Shown: positions 1 to 5,510 of the stretch, piece after piece
Layout of the letters: every line of letters starts with the position of its first letter
Position numbering within the stretch: the first letter of the stretch is position 1
Assembly (NCBI GenBank): GCA_021731215.1
Contig: JAKFXU010000319.1
Span: 1-9,975 of the forward strand
Source of the DNA: Rhodoferax sp.
Lineage (GTDB): Bacteria > Pseudomonadota > Gammaproteobacteria > Burkholderiales > Burkholderiaceae_C
Reading direction: 5' to 3'
Length of the DNA stretch: 9,975 bases
Translations under genes and position numbers: made by a program
Notes under the pieces: generated by a model
The model's database searches: none
What the model saw: only the letters and a program-made list of their open reading frames with translations
What the model was told of the DNA's origin: nothing

Positions 1-644
1 GTTGACGTGGCCACCTCGCGCTGCGCCTGCACTTTGGTGAAACCGCTGACCGACAGCCACTGCTCGATTTCTTCCGGCGTGGCACTGGCCGGCAACTCGA
101 CCGGGAAGGTGACGGCAAGACGTGCCCCCACGCTTGCCACTTCGTGTGCTTCGCTGCCCCCCGAGGGGGCCGTGCCTTGCTTGGGGCGGCCCGGCGCGGC
201 GGCTTGCGCGACTCTCTCAACTATCTCGGCATAAATGGTTTCCGCCGAATCGTGCCGCACCGGCTGCGCCGTCTCACGGTCAAACAACTGCCCGGCGCGC
301 GCGAACAACAGCTTCAGGTGGTCATTGAGCTCGGTCATGGTGCCCACGGTGGAACGCGAGGAGCGCACCGGGTTGGTCTGGTCAATCGCGATGGCTGGCG
401 GCACGCCCTCGACCTTGTCCACCGCCGGCTTGTCCATGCGCTCCAGAAACTGGCGTGCATAGGCCGAGAAGGTCTCCACATAACGCCGCTGGCCCTCCGC
501 GTACAGCGTGTCGAACACCAGACTCGACTTGCCCGAGCCACTGGGGCCGGTAACCACCGTCAGCTCGCCGGTGCGAATATCCAGGTCAATATTTTTGAGG
601 TTGTGCTGGCGTGCGCCGCGAATGCGGATGAGGCCTTGTGGCAT
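1..644 (-). CDS. uvrA: UvrA-type excinuclease ABC subunit A, N-terminal part (truncated by window edge)
   Basis: DNA-damage recognition ATPase of nucleotide excision repair; only the first 214 residues lie in the window and the frame is open to the left edge. Reading from the ATG at 644 gives a typical UvrA amino terminus: [16 protein letters not shown], a Walker A motif GPSGSGKS at residues 33-40, then [20 protein letters not shown] and AIAIDQ, and [19 protein letters not shown] at about 98-116. The wording of the first 130 residues ([21 protein letters not shown]) matches, from memory, the double-length UvrA homologue (about 1900 residues) of Burkholderiales rather than the usual 940-residue protein; the visible part cannot prove that length. 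Residues about 149-175 are encoded by an interspersed repeat (separate entry). No strong Shine-Dalgarno sequence and no LexA-like CTGT-N8-ACAG site was seen upstream. UvrA family: very sure; long-form subtype: moderately sure. Confidence 0.93.
   Translation of the reverse strand, partial: MPQGLIRIRGARQHNLKNIDLDIRTGELTVVTGPSGSGKSSLVFDTLYAEGQRRYVETFSAYARQFLERMDKPAVDKVEGVPPAIAIDQTNPVRSSRSTVGTMTELNDHLKLLFARAGQLFDRETAQPVRHDSAETIYAEIVERVAQAAAPGRPKQGTAPSGGSEAHEVASVGARLAVTFPVELPASATPEEIEQWLSVSGFTKVQAQREVATS
123..198. repeat. short interspersed palindromic repeat inside uvrA
   Basis: This stretch contains a perfect hairpin GCCCCC-CGA-GGGGGC (156-170). It is flanked by outer GCCCC (125-129 region) and GGGGC (183-187) blocks that can also pair. 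From memory, near-identical sequence (CGCTTGCCACTTCGTG... CCTTGCTTGGGGCGGCCCGG) is scattered through Comamonadaceae genomes, mostly between genes. Here it lies within the UvrA-like reading frame without breaking it and encodes a Gly/Pro/Ser-rich stretch including [20 protein letters not shown]. It sits in a linker just before the recognisable [11 protein letters not shown] segment. Exact boundaries are uncertain by several bases, and no second copy is present in this window. Confidence 0.65.
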
Positions 645-670
645 GGAAGGTTTTCTTGAAGGGGGAGCGA

Positions 671-726
671 GCCATTCTAATGGCCTGCCTGATACGGTGC
701 TTTGGTGTCCCGGCATTTGAAAATGC
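671..726. promoter_or_regulatory. two perfect 14-bp palindromes in the uvrA/hypothetical divergent spacer
   Basis: The 181-bp spacer between the divergent starts at 644 (minus) and 826 (plus) holds GCCATT-CT-AATGGC at 671-684 and GCATTT-GA-AAATGC at 713-726. Each is a 6-bp perfect inverted repeat with a 2-base centre, and the two starts are 42 bp apart, about four helical turns. They could be operators for a dimeric regulator or chance palindromes. They are not the same sequence, so a single regulator is doubtful. Nothing else stands out in this spacer apart from the weak promoter listed separately. Confidence 0.3.
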
Positions 727-768
727 AGACCCCGATGACAATAAATGCCCTCATAATCCGGGTCGCAT

Positions 769-798
769 TTGACTGTAACCAGGCCCCGTTTTTCTAAC
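769..798 (+). promoter_or_regulatory. possible sigma-70 promoter for the 826 gene
   Basis: TTGACT (769-774) matches the -35 consensus at five of six positions. An 18-base spacer follows, then TCTAAC (793-798), which matches the -10 consensus at four of six. Transcription would begin near 805, leaving a short leader with AGGAG at 814-818 before the ATG at 826. The spacing is acceptable but the -10 is poor, so this is a weak prediction. Confidence 0.3.
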
Positions 799-825
799 CT
801 GCTTCCTTTTCCCAGGAGTCACGCC

Positions 826-1337
826 ATGGCTGAACTTCACCCCGAAGCCGTGCTTCGCAAAACCGAAACCGGCCTGGCTGCGATCAAGGAGGGGGATCGT
901 TCCCTGGCGCAAAGATCGCGCACCCTGCTGATCCTGGTGGATGGGTGTAAATCTGTGCAGGAGCTGAGCCGCTTCTCATCCGACGCGCAGCAGGCGACGC
1001 GCGTGCTCAACGAGTTGTTCGATGCGGGATTGGTCAGTGTCGCCGAGCCTGCGCTTCAACTGCGATCAACCGCTGCGCCGGCACCGACTGGCGCCAACCC
1101 AACACCGTTCGCCAGCCTCGTGGGCGAATCACCCAGGGATTTGAAACTCGTCATCCGCAAGGCCACGCAGATGCTAGAGGGCCTGCTCGGCCCGACCTGC
1201 GAACCCCTGTGTCTTCAACTGGAAAATGCAGGAACTTTGACGAGTTCACCGCCAAAGTCCAGCATTTCCGGCGCGTCGTGGCTTCTGTACGCTCAGAGAA
1301 GAAGGCCGACGAGTTCGTCACGGCGGCACTCAGTTGA
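826..1337 (+). pseudogene. conserved hypothetical protein, disrupted by a -1 frameshift
   Basis: The start ATG at 826 is supported by AGGAG seven bases upstream. The first frame reads MAELHPEAVLRKTETGLAAI and continues convincingly to about position 1229 (PLCLQLENA). It then turns into low-quality Ser/Arg-rich sequence and runs antisense through the symporter gene. From 1230 the frame shifted by two gives NFDEFTAKVQHFRRVV, then VRSEKKADEFVTAALS and TGA at 1335-1337, which has the amphipathic look of a genuine C-terminus. Restoring one base near 1226-1232 would give a protein of about 170 residues. The first part resembles a winged-helix-like fold (RTLLILVDG... LNELFDAGLVSV), followed by an Ala/Pro linker and a helical C-terminal domain. 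Function unknown. The shift is not in a long homopolymer; it may be a real mutation or a sequencing error. Confidence 0.7.
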
Positions 1338-1338
1338 G

Positions 1339-1391
1339 CGGTGCCGCGCCCGGCACCGTGGGCACGCTCCGCTTTGCCCACCCTACGGGGC
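1339..1391. repeat. REP-like double hairpin element
   Basis: Two hairpins lie back to back just after the stop of the disrupted gene. CGGTGCCG-CGCC-CGGCACCG occupies 1339-1358 (8-bp stem). GTGGGCA, ten bases, TGCCCAC occupies 1358-1381 and is followed by CCTACGGGG. The second motif, GTGGGCACGCT...TTTGCCCACCCTAC, is one I recall as a common interspersed element in beta- and gammaproteobacteria. There is no T-run after either hairpin, so a simple intrinsic terminator is unlikely. The element may protect transcript 3' ends or be a relic of REP-type mobilisation. Confidence 0.55.
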
Positions 1392-1440
1392 TCCAACCCT
1401 GATCTGCTGCGCAGGCGACGCGCCAAAAAAACGCACCCGT

Positions 1441-1472
1441 AAAAAAACCCCCGCCACCAGAGGTGACGGGGG
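1441..1472 (-). terminator. intrinsic terminator of the symporter operon
   Basis: Read on the minus strand, GGTG/CACC-type arms form an 11-bp stem with one mismatch (1462-1472 against 1448-1458) around a three-base loop, followed directly by seven T residues (1447-1441). It lies 26 bp downstream of the symporter stop codon at 1498-1500. A smaller inverted repeat, AACGCT-CAGTC-AGCGTT (1482-1498), overlaps the stop codon. This is a textbook rho-independent terminator on the minus strand and ends the four-gene minus-strand unit. Confidence 0.88.
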
Positions 1473-1497
1473 CTTGAGCTTAACGCTCAGTCAGCGT

Positions 1498-3612
1498 TCA
1501 GTGACCAGCACCGGCGGGAGACATTTTGCCATCCAGGCTGGGGTAGCGCACATGCTCCACCAGTTCCTGAACTTCCTTGCCGGGCGCCTTGGTCAGCAGC
1601 GACACGATGATGATCACGGCAAAACCGATCGGCACACCAAACAGGCCGGCCGAGATCGGCGCGATGTCCCACCAGGTGTTGGCCTTGACGATTTCCGGCG
1701 TGATGGCCGTGCCGTGCGTCAGCTTGTAGAGCCAGGGCTGGGTCGTCATCATGTAGTAGAACGTGACGACCAGTCCGGCCACCATGCCCAGCGAGGCGCC
1801 CCACTTGTTGGCACGCTTCCAGAAGATGCCCAGGGTGAGCGCCGGGAAGAAGGAAGCCGCTGCCAGCGAGAACGCCGCCGAGACCAGGAACAGAATGTCA
1901 GCCGGTCGCTGCGCCGCGACATAGGCCGCCGCCAGAGCAACCACCAGCAACAGCGACTTAGAGATCATCACCCGACGAGCGGTGGAAGCATTCGGATCAA
2001 TCACTTTGTAGTACACGTCATGCGACAGCGCGTTGGCAATCGTCAGCAGCAGACCGTCGGCGGTGGACAGGGCAGCAGCCAGGCCACCAGCGGCCACCAT
2101 GCCCGACACCACGTAGGGCAGGCCACCGATTTCCGGCGTAGCCAGCACCACGATGTCGCCGCCCATGGAGATTTCAGCCAATTGCAGGATGCCATCCTTG
2201 TTGATGTCCACCACTGACAGCAGCGCCTTGTCGACCGCGCTCCAGCGTGCGATCCATTCCGGCAAATCGGTAAATTTGGTTCCGACCAGCACGGTGTAGA
2301 CATCGAACTTGACCAATACCGCCAGCGCCGGCGCCGTGAAGTAGAGCAAAAAGATGAAGAACAGCGACCAGGCGACCGACTCACGCGCTTCCTTCACCGA
2401 GGGTGTGGTGTAGAAGCGCATCAGGATGTGCGGCAAGGCGGCGGTACCCAGCATCAGGCAAAACACCAGCGCGAGGAAGTTCTTGCGCGAAATATCCCGC
2501 GCTGCCTCGTCCTTGCCAGGGAAGGGTTCGGCGTGGCGAATCGGCGGATTGGAGCGGGCGGCATTCGAGGTGCGCGCCGCGGTGTAAGCTGCCTTGGCCG
2601 CAAGCTCATCCTTGGGCAGCGCCGCCAATGCAGCTTCAGCGGCATTGATGTCGGCCACCGGGCCATTGGCCGCCTTCAGGTCATCGAGCTTCTTCTGCGC
2701 GGCCGCCTTGTCGGCCGCCATGGAAGCGGGCACGTCCTTGAGCTTCTCAATAGCCGCTTCGGAACGGGCCTTGAAGATGCCACGCACTTCCAGTTCTTTC
2801 GGATCCTTGAGCAGCACCTCTTCCTTGGCCGTTACTTTCTGCAGCGTGTAGCCGTACACCGCCTGCGGAATCGGCACGCTGGTGTGCTTGATCGACAGCC
2901 AGACCACCGGCACCATGTAGGCGATGATCAGAATGATGTATTGCGCCACCTGGGTCCAGGTCACGGCGCGCATGCCGCCGAGGAAGGAGCACACCAGAAT
3001 GCCGGCCAGACCGGCAAACACGCCGATCTCGAACGCCAGTCCGGTCAGGCGCGCGGTGATCAGGCCAACGCCGAAGATCTGCGCCACCACGTACACGAAC
3101 GACACCAGCACGGCGGCGAACACACCGATCAGCCGCGGCAGGTTGCCTTCATAACGCGCGCCCAGAAAGTCGGGGATGGTGAACTGGCCAAACTTGCGCA
3201 GGTAGGGCGCCAGAAACAGCGCCACCAGGCAGTAGCCGCCGGTCCAGCCCAGAATGAAAGCCAGGCCGCCATAGCCGGTCAGGTACAGGGTACCGGCCAT
3301 GCCGATGAAGGAGGCCGCCGACATCCAGTCCGAACCGGTCGCCATGCCGTTGAACATGGCCGGCACGCGACGCCCGGCCACGTAGTACTCGGCCGCGTCG
3401 CTGGTACGGCTCATCACCCCGATGCCACCGTACAGCAGCACGGTGGCGGCCAGGAAGATGTAGCCGATCCAGTTCTTGGGCAGACCCATCTGCTCCAGAA
3501 TGGCCAGCACGATCACGAAGGCCAGAAAGCCCCCGGTGTACCAGCCATAGACCTTGTTCAGGCCTTTTCTGAAATCCGCCTGTGATTGGTTTTCTCCGCC
3601 AAATACACCCAT
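1498..3612 (-). CDS. sodium:solute symporter, VC_2705 subfamily (ActP-like, large subunit)
   Basis: Inner-membrane SLC5/SSS-family carrier of 704 residues, expected to import acetate or another small organic acid with Na+; the substrate cannot be read from sequence. Hydrophobic helices span about 26-66, 95-135, 157-240, 376-436 and 485-675, with family-typical segments such as SDAAEYYVAGRRVPA (71-85), GSDWMSAASFIG (93-104), FTIPDFLGARY (144-154) and LSTADGLLLTIANALSHD (515-532). It is longer than the roughly 550-residue ActP because of an Ala/Lys/Glu-rich, coiled-coil-like insertion at about 265-372. A canonical EF-hand-type loop DINKDGILQLAE lies at 469-480. Its ATG overlaps the DUF4212 stop by one base (TAATG) with GGAG just upstream, so the two are translationally coupled. 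A terminator follows. Family assignment is firm; 'acetate' is a family guess. Confidence 0.93.
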   Translation of the reverse strand: MGVFGGENQSQADFRKGLNKVYGWYTGGFLAFVIVLAILEQMGLPKNWIGYIFLAATVLLYGGIGVMSRTSDAAEYYVAGRRVPAMFNGMATGSDWMSAASFIGMAGTLYLTGYGGLAFILGWTGGYCLVALFLAPYLRKFGQFTIPDFLGARYEGNLPRLIGVFAAVLVSFVYVVAQIFGVGLITARLTGLAFEIGVFAGLAGILVCSFLGGMRAVTWTQVAQYIILIIAYMVPVVWLSIKHTSVPIPQAVYGYTLQKVTAKEEVLLKDPKELEVRGIFKARSEAAIEKLKDVPASMAADKAAAQKKLDDLKAANGPVADINAAEAALAALPKDELAAKAAYTAARTSNAARSNPPIRHAEPFPGKDEAARDISRKNFLALVFCLMLGTAALPHILMRFYTTPSVKEARESVAWSLFFIFLLYFTAPALAVLVKFDVYTVLVGTKFTDLPEWIARWSAVDKALLSVVDINKDGILQLAEISMGGDIVVLATPEIGGLPYVVSGMVAAGGLAAALSTADGLLLTIANALSHDVYYKVIDPNASTARRVMISKSLLLVVALAAAYVAAQRPADILFLVSAAFSLAAASFFPALTLGIFWKRANKWGASLGMVAGLVVTFYYMMTTQPWLYKLTHGTAITPEIVKANTWWDIAPISAGLFGVPIGFAVIIIVSLLTKAPGKEVQELVEHVRYPSLDGKMSPAGAGH

Positions 3613-3872
3613 TATTTTTCTCCTTCGGCGACGCCGTATTGTTGGTCCAAATTATTCATGTAGCGAGCGTAGTACCAGATGATCAGGCAATACACCACCA
3701 GGGCGCCCTGAGCGGCCAGCCAGAACGAAAACGGCCAGCCAAAAAAGCTGAACGTCAAGTCACGGGCGAAAAACACCAGGACGAATGTGACAAAGAACCA
3801 GAGGCCCAGTAAAAGGCCCGTGATTCTCAGATTTTTGCGCCAGTACTCCTGGTGCTTGGCTGATACCTGCAT
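3612..3872 (-). CDS. DUF4212 small membrane subunit of the sodium:solute symporter
   Basis: An 86-residue protein with two predicted transmembrane helices (about 15-36 and 47-68) and a short charged tail ending VAEGEK. The opening (KHQEYWRKNLRITG), FGWPFSFWLAAQGA and the closing YYARYMNNLDQQYGV are the hallmarks I know for DUF4212, the small partner always found just before VC_2705-type symporters. It probably forms a complex with the large subunit, in the way YjcH accompanies ActP. AGAGGAG sits seven bases before the ATG at 3872, a strong ribosome binding site. The stop codon overlaps the symporter ATG by one base. Very confident in family; the biochemical role of the subunit is not established. 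Confidence 0.93.
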   Translation of the reverse strand: MQVSAKHQEYWRKNLRITGLLLGLWFFVTFVLVFFARDLTFSFFGWPFSFWLAAQGALVVYCLIIWYYARYMNNLDQQYGVAEGEK

Positions 3873-3912
3873 AAGTTGCTCCTCTCGTTATTAAAAAACC
3901 ACCTGACAAAAC

Positions 3913-4530
3913 TCAAATCAAATTCCTGACCTTCAACCCGGTTTCGCGCTCCAACTGGGCCGCCACCTTGGGCTCAAAACCCTTCAAATGCAGAATGACG
4001 GCGCGCGCTTCCTCGGGCTGTGCCAAGTCCACGTGCACGCGCGCCAGTTGGTACCAGCCAAATGGGCTCATGGGCTGCAATTTGGTGTTGCGCTTGAGCG
4101 CCACCAGCGCTTCATCGAGCCGCCCCTGGCGCACCAGCACCAGCCCGAGCCCGTACCAGGCCCGGTCCAGCTTGTCATTGAGTTCAATGGCGGCGCGAAA
4201 GCCGCTCTCGGCCGCTTCCAGACGACCCAATTCTTCCGCCACGAAGGCGAGGTTGAAATGAGCATCGGCGCTTTTCGGCGATAGGAATGCCACCCGCTCG
4301 AAATAATTGGCCGCCAGCACCCGGTTGCCGGTTTGCAGGGCACCGTAGGCCAGGCTGTTGAGTGAGTACACATCGTCCGGCAAGCGGGCCAGCACGTCGA
4401 GGAACACCGTCGTCGCGCGCTCGCGCAGACCCAGCACCAACAGGATCCTGGCCTTCCACTGCGCCGCAAAATACGCCACGCGACCCATGCCAGATGCACT
4501 TGCATTGCTGCGACGGATGGTTACTGACAT
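3913..4530 (-). CDS. TPR-repeat protein
   Basis: A 205-residue protein built from about four tetratricopeptide repeats (roughly 54-87, 88-121, 122-155, 156-189), with the usual small/aromatic pattern, e.g. AHFNLAFVAEELGRLEAAESGFRAAIELN and AWYGLGLVLVRQGRLDEAL in register. It is therefore likely a protein-protein interaction scaffold. The N-terminal 35 residues contain a basic stretch and a moderately hydrophobic segment (WKARILLVLGL) but no clear signal peptide. The ATG at 4530 was chosen because GGGAG lies seven bases upstream; an in-frame ATG at 4554 has no ribosome site, and the open frame further upstream reads as the shadow of the previous gene. The start overlaps the upstream gene's stop by 10 bp, indicating coupling. 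Specific function unknown; a link to the symporter is suggested only by position. Confidence 0.85.
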   Translation of the reverse strand: MSVTIRRSNASASGMGRVAYFAAQWKARILLVLGLRERATTVFLDVLARLPDDVYSLNSLAYGALQTGNRVLAANYFERVAFLSPKSADAHFNLAFVAEELGRLEAAESGFRAAIELNDKLDRAWYGLGLVLVRQGRLDEALVALKRNTKLQPMSPFGWYQLARVHVDLAQPEEARAVILHLKGFEPKVAAQLERETGLKVRNLI

Positions 4531-4817
4531 GCGGCCGCTCCCAATTGAAGACATAAATCGATTTTTACTTTGACCACCAGCACCCAGGCCAGGATCAGCC
4601 AACTGACGGCGGCCAGCGGAATGTGCTGGTCCAGAATCAGCTTGGGACTGACGCGCCGCGTCAGCCACAGCACCGGCTTGGACGCCACATCCAGCAACTG
4701 CCAGAACACATTGGTTTGGCGCTTGGTCCCGGCCAGCAAACCCAGGATGAAGCGCCCCACGATAAACATCAGCGAAAGCTCGATCAGGCTTTTTGCGATA
4801 ACCACTGCCAACAACAT
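4521..4817 (-). CDS. small integral membrane protein, YggT-like features
   Basis: A 98-residue protein with hydrophobic segments at about 3-29 (LLAVVIAKSLIELSLMFIVG...) and 66-86 (IPLAAVSWLILAWVLVVKV), separated by a basic stretch with KPVLWLTRRVSPKLILDQHIPL. The block of a Pro/Arg-rich turn followed by a helix is reminiscent of half of a YggT domain, but I cannot assign the family with confidence. It is the first gene of the minus-strand unit and overlaps the TPR gene by 10 bp. Only a weak purine-rich sequence (AAGAAAGTG) lies before the ATG at 4817. Real coding status is supported by the composition, the clean hydrophobicity pattern and the coupled arrangement. Function unknown. Confidence 0.78.
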   Translation of the reverse strand: MLLAVVIAKSLIELSLMFIVGRFILGLLAGTKRQTNVFWQLLDVASKPVLWLTRRVSPKLILDQHIPLAAVSWLILAWVLVVKVKIDLCLQLGAAACQ

Positions 4818-4881
4818 AAATCATTACACTTTCTTACGACAACAAGGCGACGGTCGCAATTTGTGCCAGCATCCTGACTTG

Positions 4882-4916
4882 ATTCTGACGCCATTCTGAA
4901 TACAAACTTACAAACT
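4882..4916. repeat. short tandem direct repeats in the divergent control region
   Basis: ATTCTGA occurs at 4882-4888 and again at 4893-4899 (11-bp period). ACAAACT occurs at 4902-4908 and 4910-4916 (8-bp period). They run directly into the first operator-like site at 4914. The 11-bp phasing would put the first pair on one face of the helix. They may be regulator half-sites or simply low-complexity sequence. Confidence 0.35.
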
Positions 4917-4931
4917 AGGGCTAACCATAGG
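4914..4931. promoter_or_regulatory. operator-like site 1 (degenerate)
   Basis: ACTAGG-GCTAAC-CATAGG has the same layout as the better site at 4976: two TAGG-ending hexamers separated by six bases, agreeing at ten of the twelve hexamer positions with CCTAGG-N6-CCTAGG. It lies between the 98-residue gene (minus) and the receiver gene (plus), so it could serve either. The regulator is not identified. Confidence 0.45.
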
Positions 4932-4975
4932 CCCTTCTTCCACGATGCGATAAATTAGCCTGAACTTGCGCTCGA

Positions 4976-4993
4976 CCTAGGGAATGTCCTAGG
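4976..4993. promoter_or_regulatory. operator-like site 2 (CCTAGG-N6-CCTAGG)
   Basis: Two perfect CCTAGG hexamers, each self-palindromic, flank GAATGT. The site starts exactly 62 bp (about six helical turns) after site 1. It ends two bases before a possible -35 element (TTGCCA at 4995-5000), which is the usual position of an activator touching RNA polymerase. It probably controls the receiver-nuclease-DUF294 genes and possibly the divergent symporter unit. No DNA-binding regulator is encoded in the window. Confidence 0.5.
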
Positions 4994-4994
4994 C

Positions 4995-5022
4995 TTGCCA
5001 GCTCGGCCAAGGGGGCTAACTT
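4995..5022 (+). promoter_or_regulatory. possible activator-dependent promoter of the receiver-nuclease-DUF294 genes
   Basis: TTGCCA (4995-5000) is an acceptable -35; a 16-base spacer then leads to TAACTT (5017-5022), a poor -10. An alternative -10 is TACACT at 5030-5035 without a good -35. Weak core elements next to operator-like site 2 fit a promoter that needs an activator. The rest of the 4818-5098 spacer shows no RNA gene or further ORF. Confidence 0.3.
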
Positions 5023-5098
5023 TCTCGCTTACACTGCCTTTTTACCCAGGTGCCGGCGGCCCCAGCGCAGCGCCTGCCCGGCCAGATTGGAGCAACCC

Positions 5099-5476
5099 AT
5101 GAGCAAACGCATCCTGATTGCGGACGACGAATCCAACATCGTGATCTCACTCGAGTTCCTGATGAAACGCGAAGGGTTCGAGGTGCAGGTGGCGATGGAC
5201 GGCGAGGCGGCGTTGCAGGCCATTGCGACGCAGTTGCCGGACCTGATCCTGCTCGACATCATGTTGCCCAGGAAGGACGGTTTTGAAGTCTGCCAGCAAA
5301 TCCGCGCCAACCCCGCATGGCAATCCATCAAGGTGCTGATGCTCAGCGCCAAGGGGCGAGACACCGAGGTCAGCAAGGGCCTCGCACTCGGCGCTGACGC
5401 CTACATGACCAAGCCCTTTTCGACCCGGGATCTGGTGGCACAGGTGCGGCAGTTGCTGGGACTGCGCAGCCCCTAG
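5099..5476 (+). CDS. CheY-like single-domain response regulator
   Basis: A 125-residue cytoplasmic receiver domain with no output domain. All phosphorylation residues are present: acidic pair D9-D10 (LIADDE), phospho-acceptor D53 in LLDIMLPRKDG, switch Ser at S83 (LMLSAKG), aromatic Y102 and K105 in DAYMTKPF. It must act by binding a partner rather than DNA. The ATG at 5099 is chosen over a TTG twelve bases upstream because GGAG (5089-5092) stands six bases before it and the protein then begins MSKRILIADDE. It is the first gene of the plus-strand unit, 34 bp before the kinase-like/nuclease gene. That neighbour's kinase domain looks catalytically dead, so the phosphodonor for this receiver is probably encoded elsewhere. 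Family certain; partner unknown. Confidence 0.95.
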   Translation: MSKRILIADDESNIVISLEFLMKREGFEVQVAMDGEAALQAIATQLPDLILLDIMLPRKDGFEVCQQIRANPAWQSIKVLMLSAKGRDTEVSKGLALGADAYMTKPFSTRDLVAQVRQLLGLRSP

Positions 5477-5510
5477 CCGGAGCCGACCTCAGCACCACCC
5501 AGTCCTTCAC

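Noticed and set aside
144..659. Plus-strand open frame of 171 codons at the left edge
   Set aside because: Antisense to the UvrA-like gene, whose Walker A and signature motifs settle the coding strand.
645..825. LexA/SOS box before the uvrA-like gene
   Set aside because: No CTGT-N8-ACAG site was found; one isolated CTGT at 773-776 lacks the second half.
769..2217. Long plus-strand open frame (482 codons) continuing from the 826 gene
   Set aside because: After about 1230 the translation is Arg/His/Gln-rich and, beyond 1498, is exactly antisense to the well-supported symporter gene. The openness is a GC-rich shadow, not a fusion protein.
2428..3585. Plus-strand open frame of 385 codons
   Set aside because: Antisense to the symporter; composition (Gln, His, Arg, Gly rich) is typical of a reverse-strand shadow and no domain is recognisable.
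4531..4824. N-terminal extension of the TPR protein to a start at 4824
   Set aside because: The extension overlaps the 98-residue membrane protein in another frame, has no sensible composition, and a good ribosome site supports the start at 4530.
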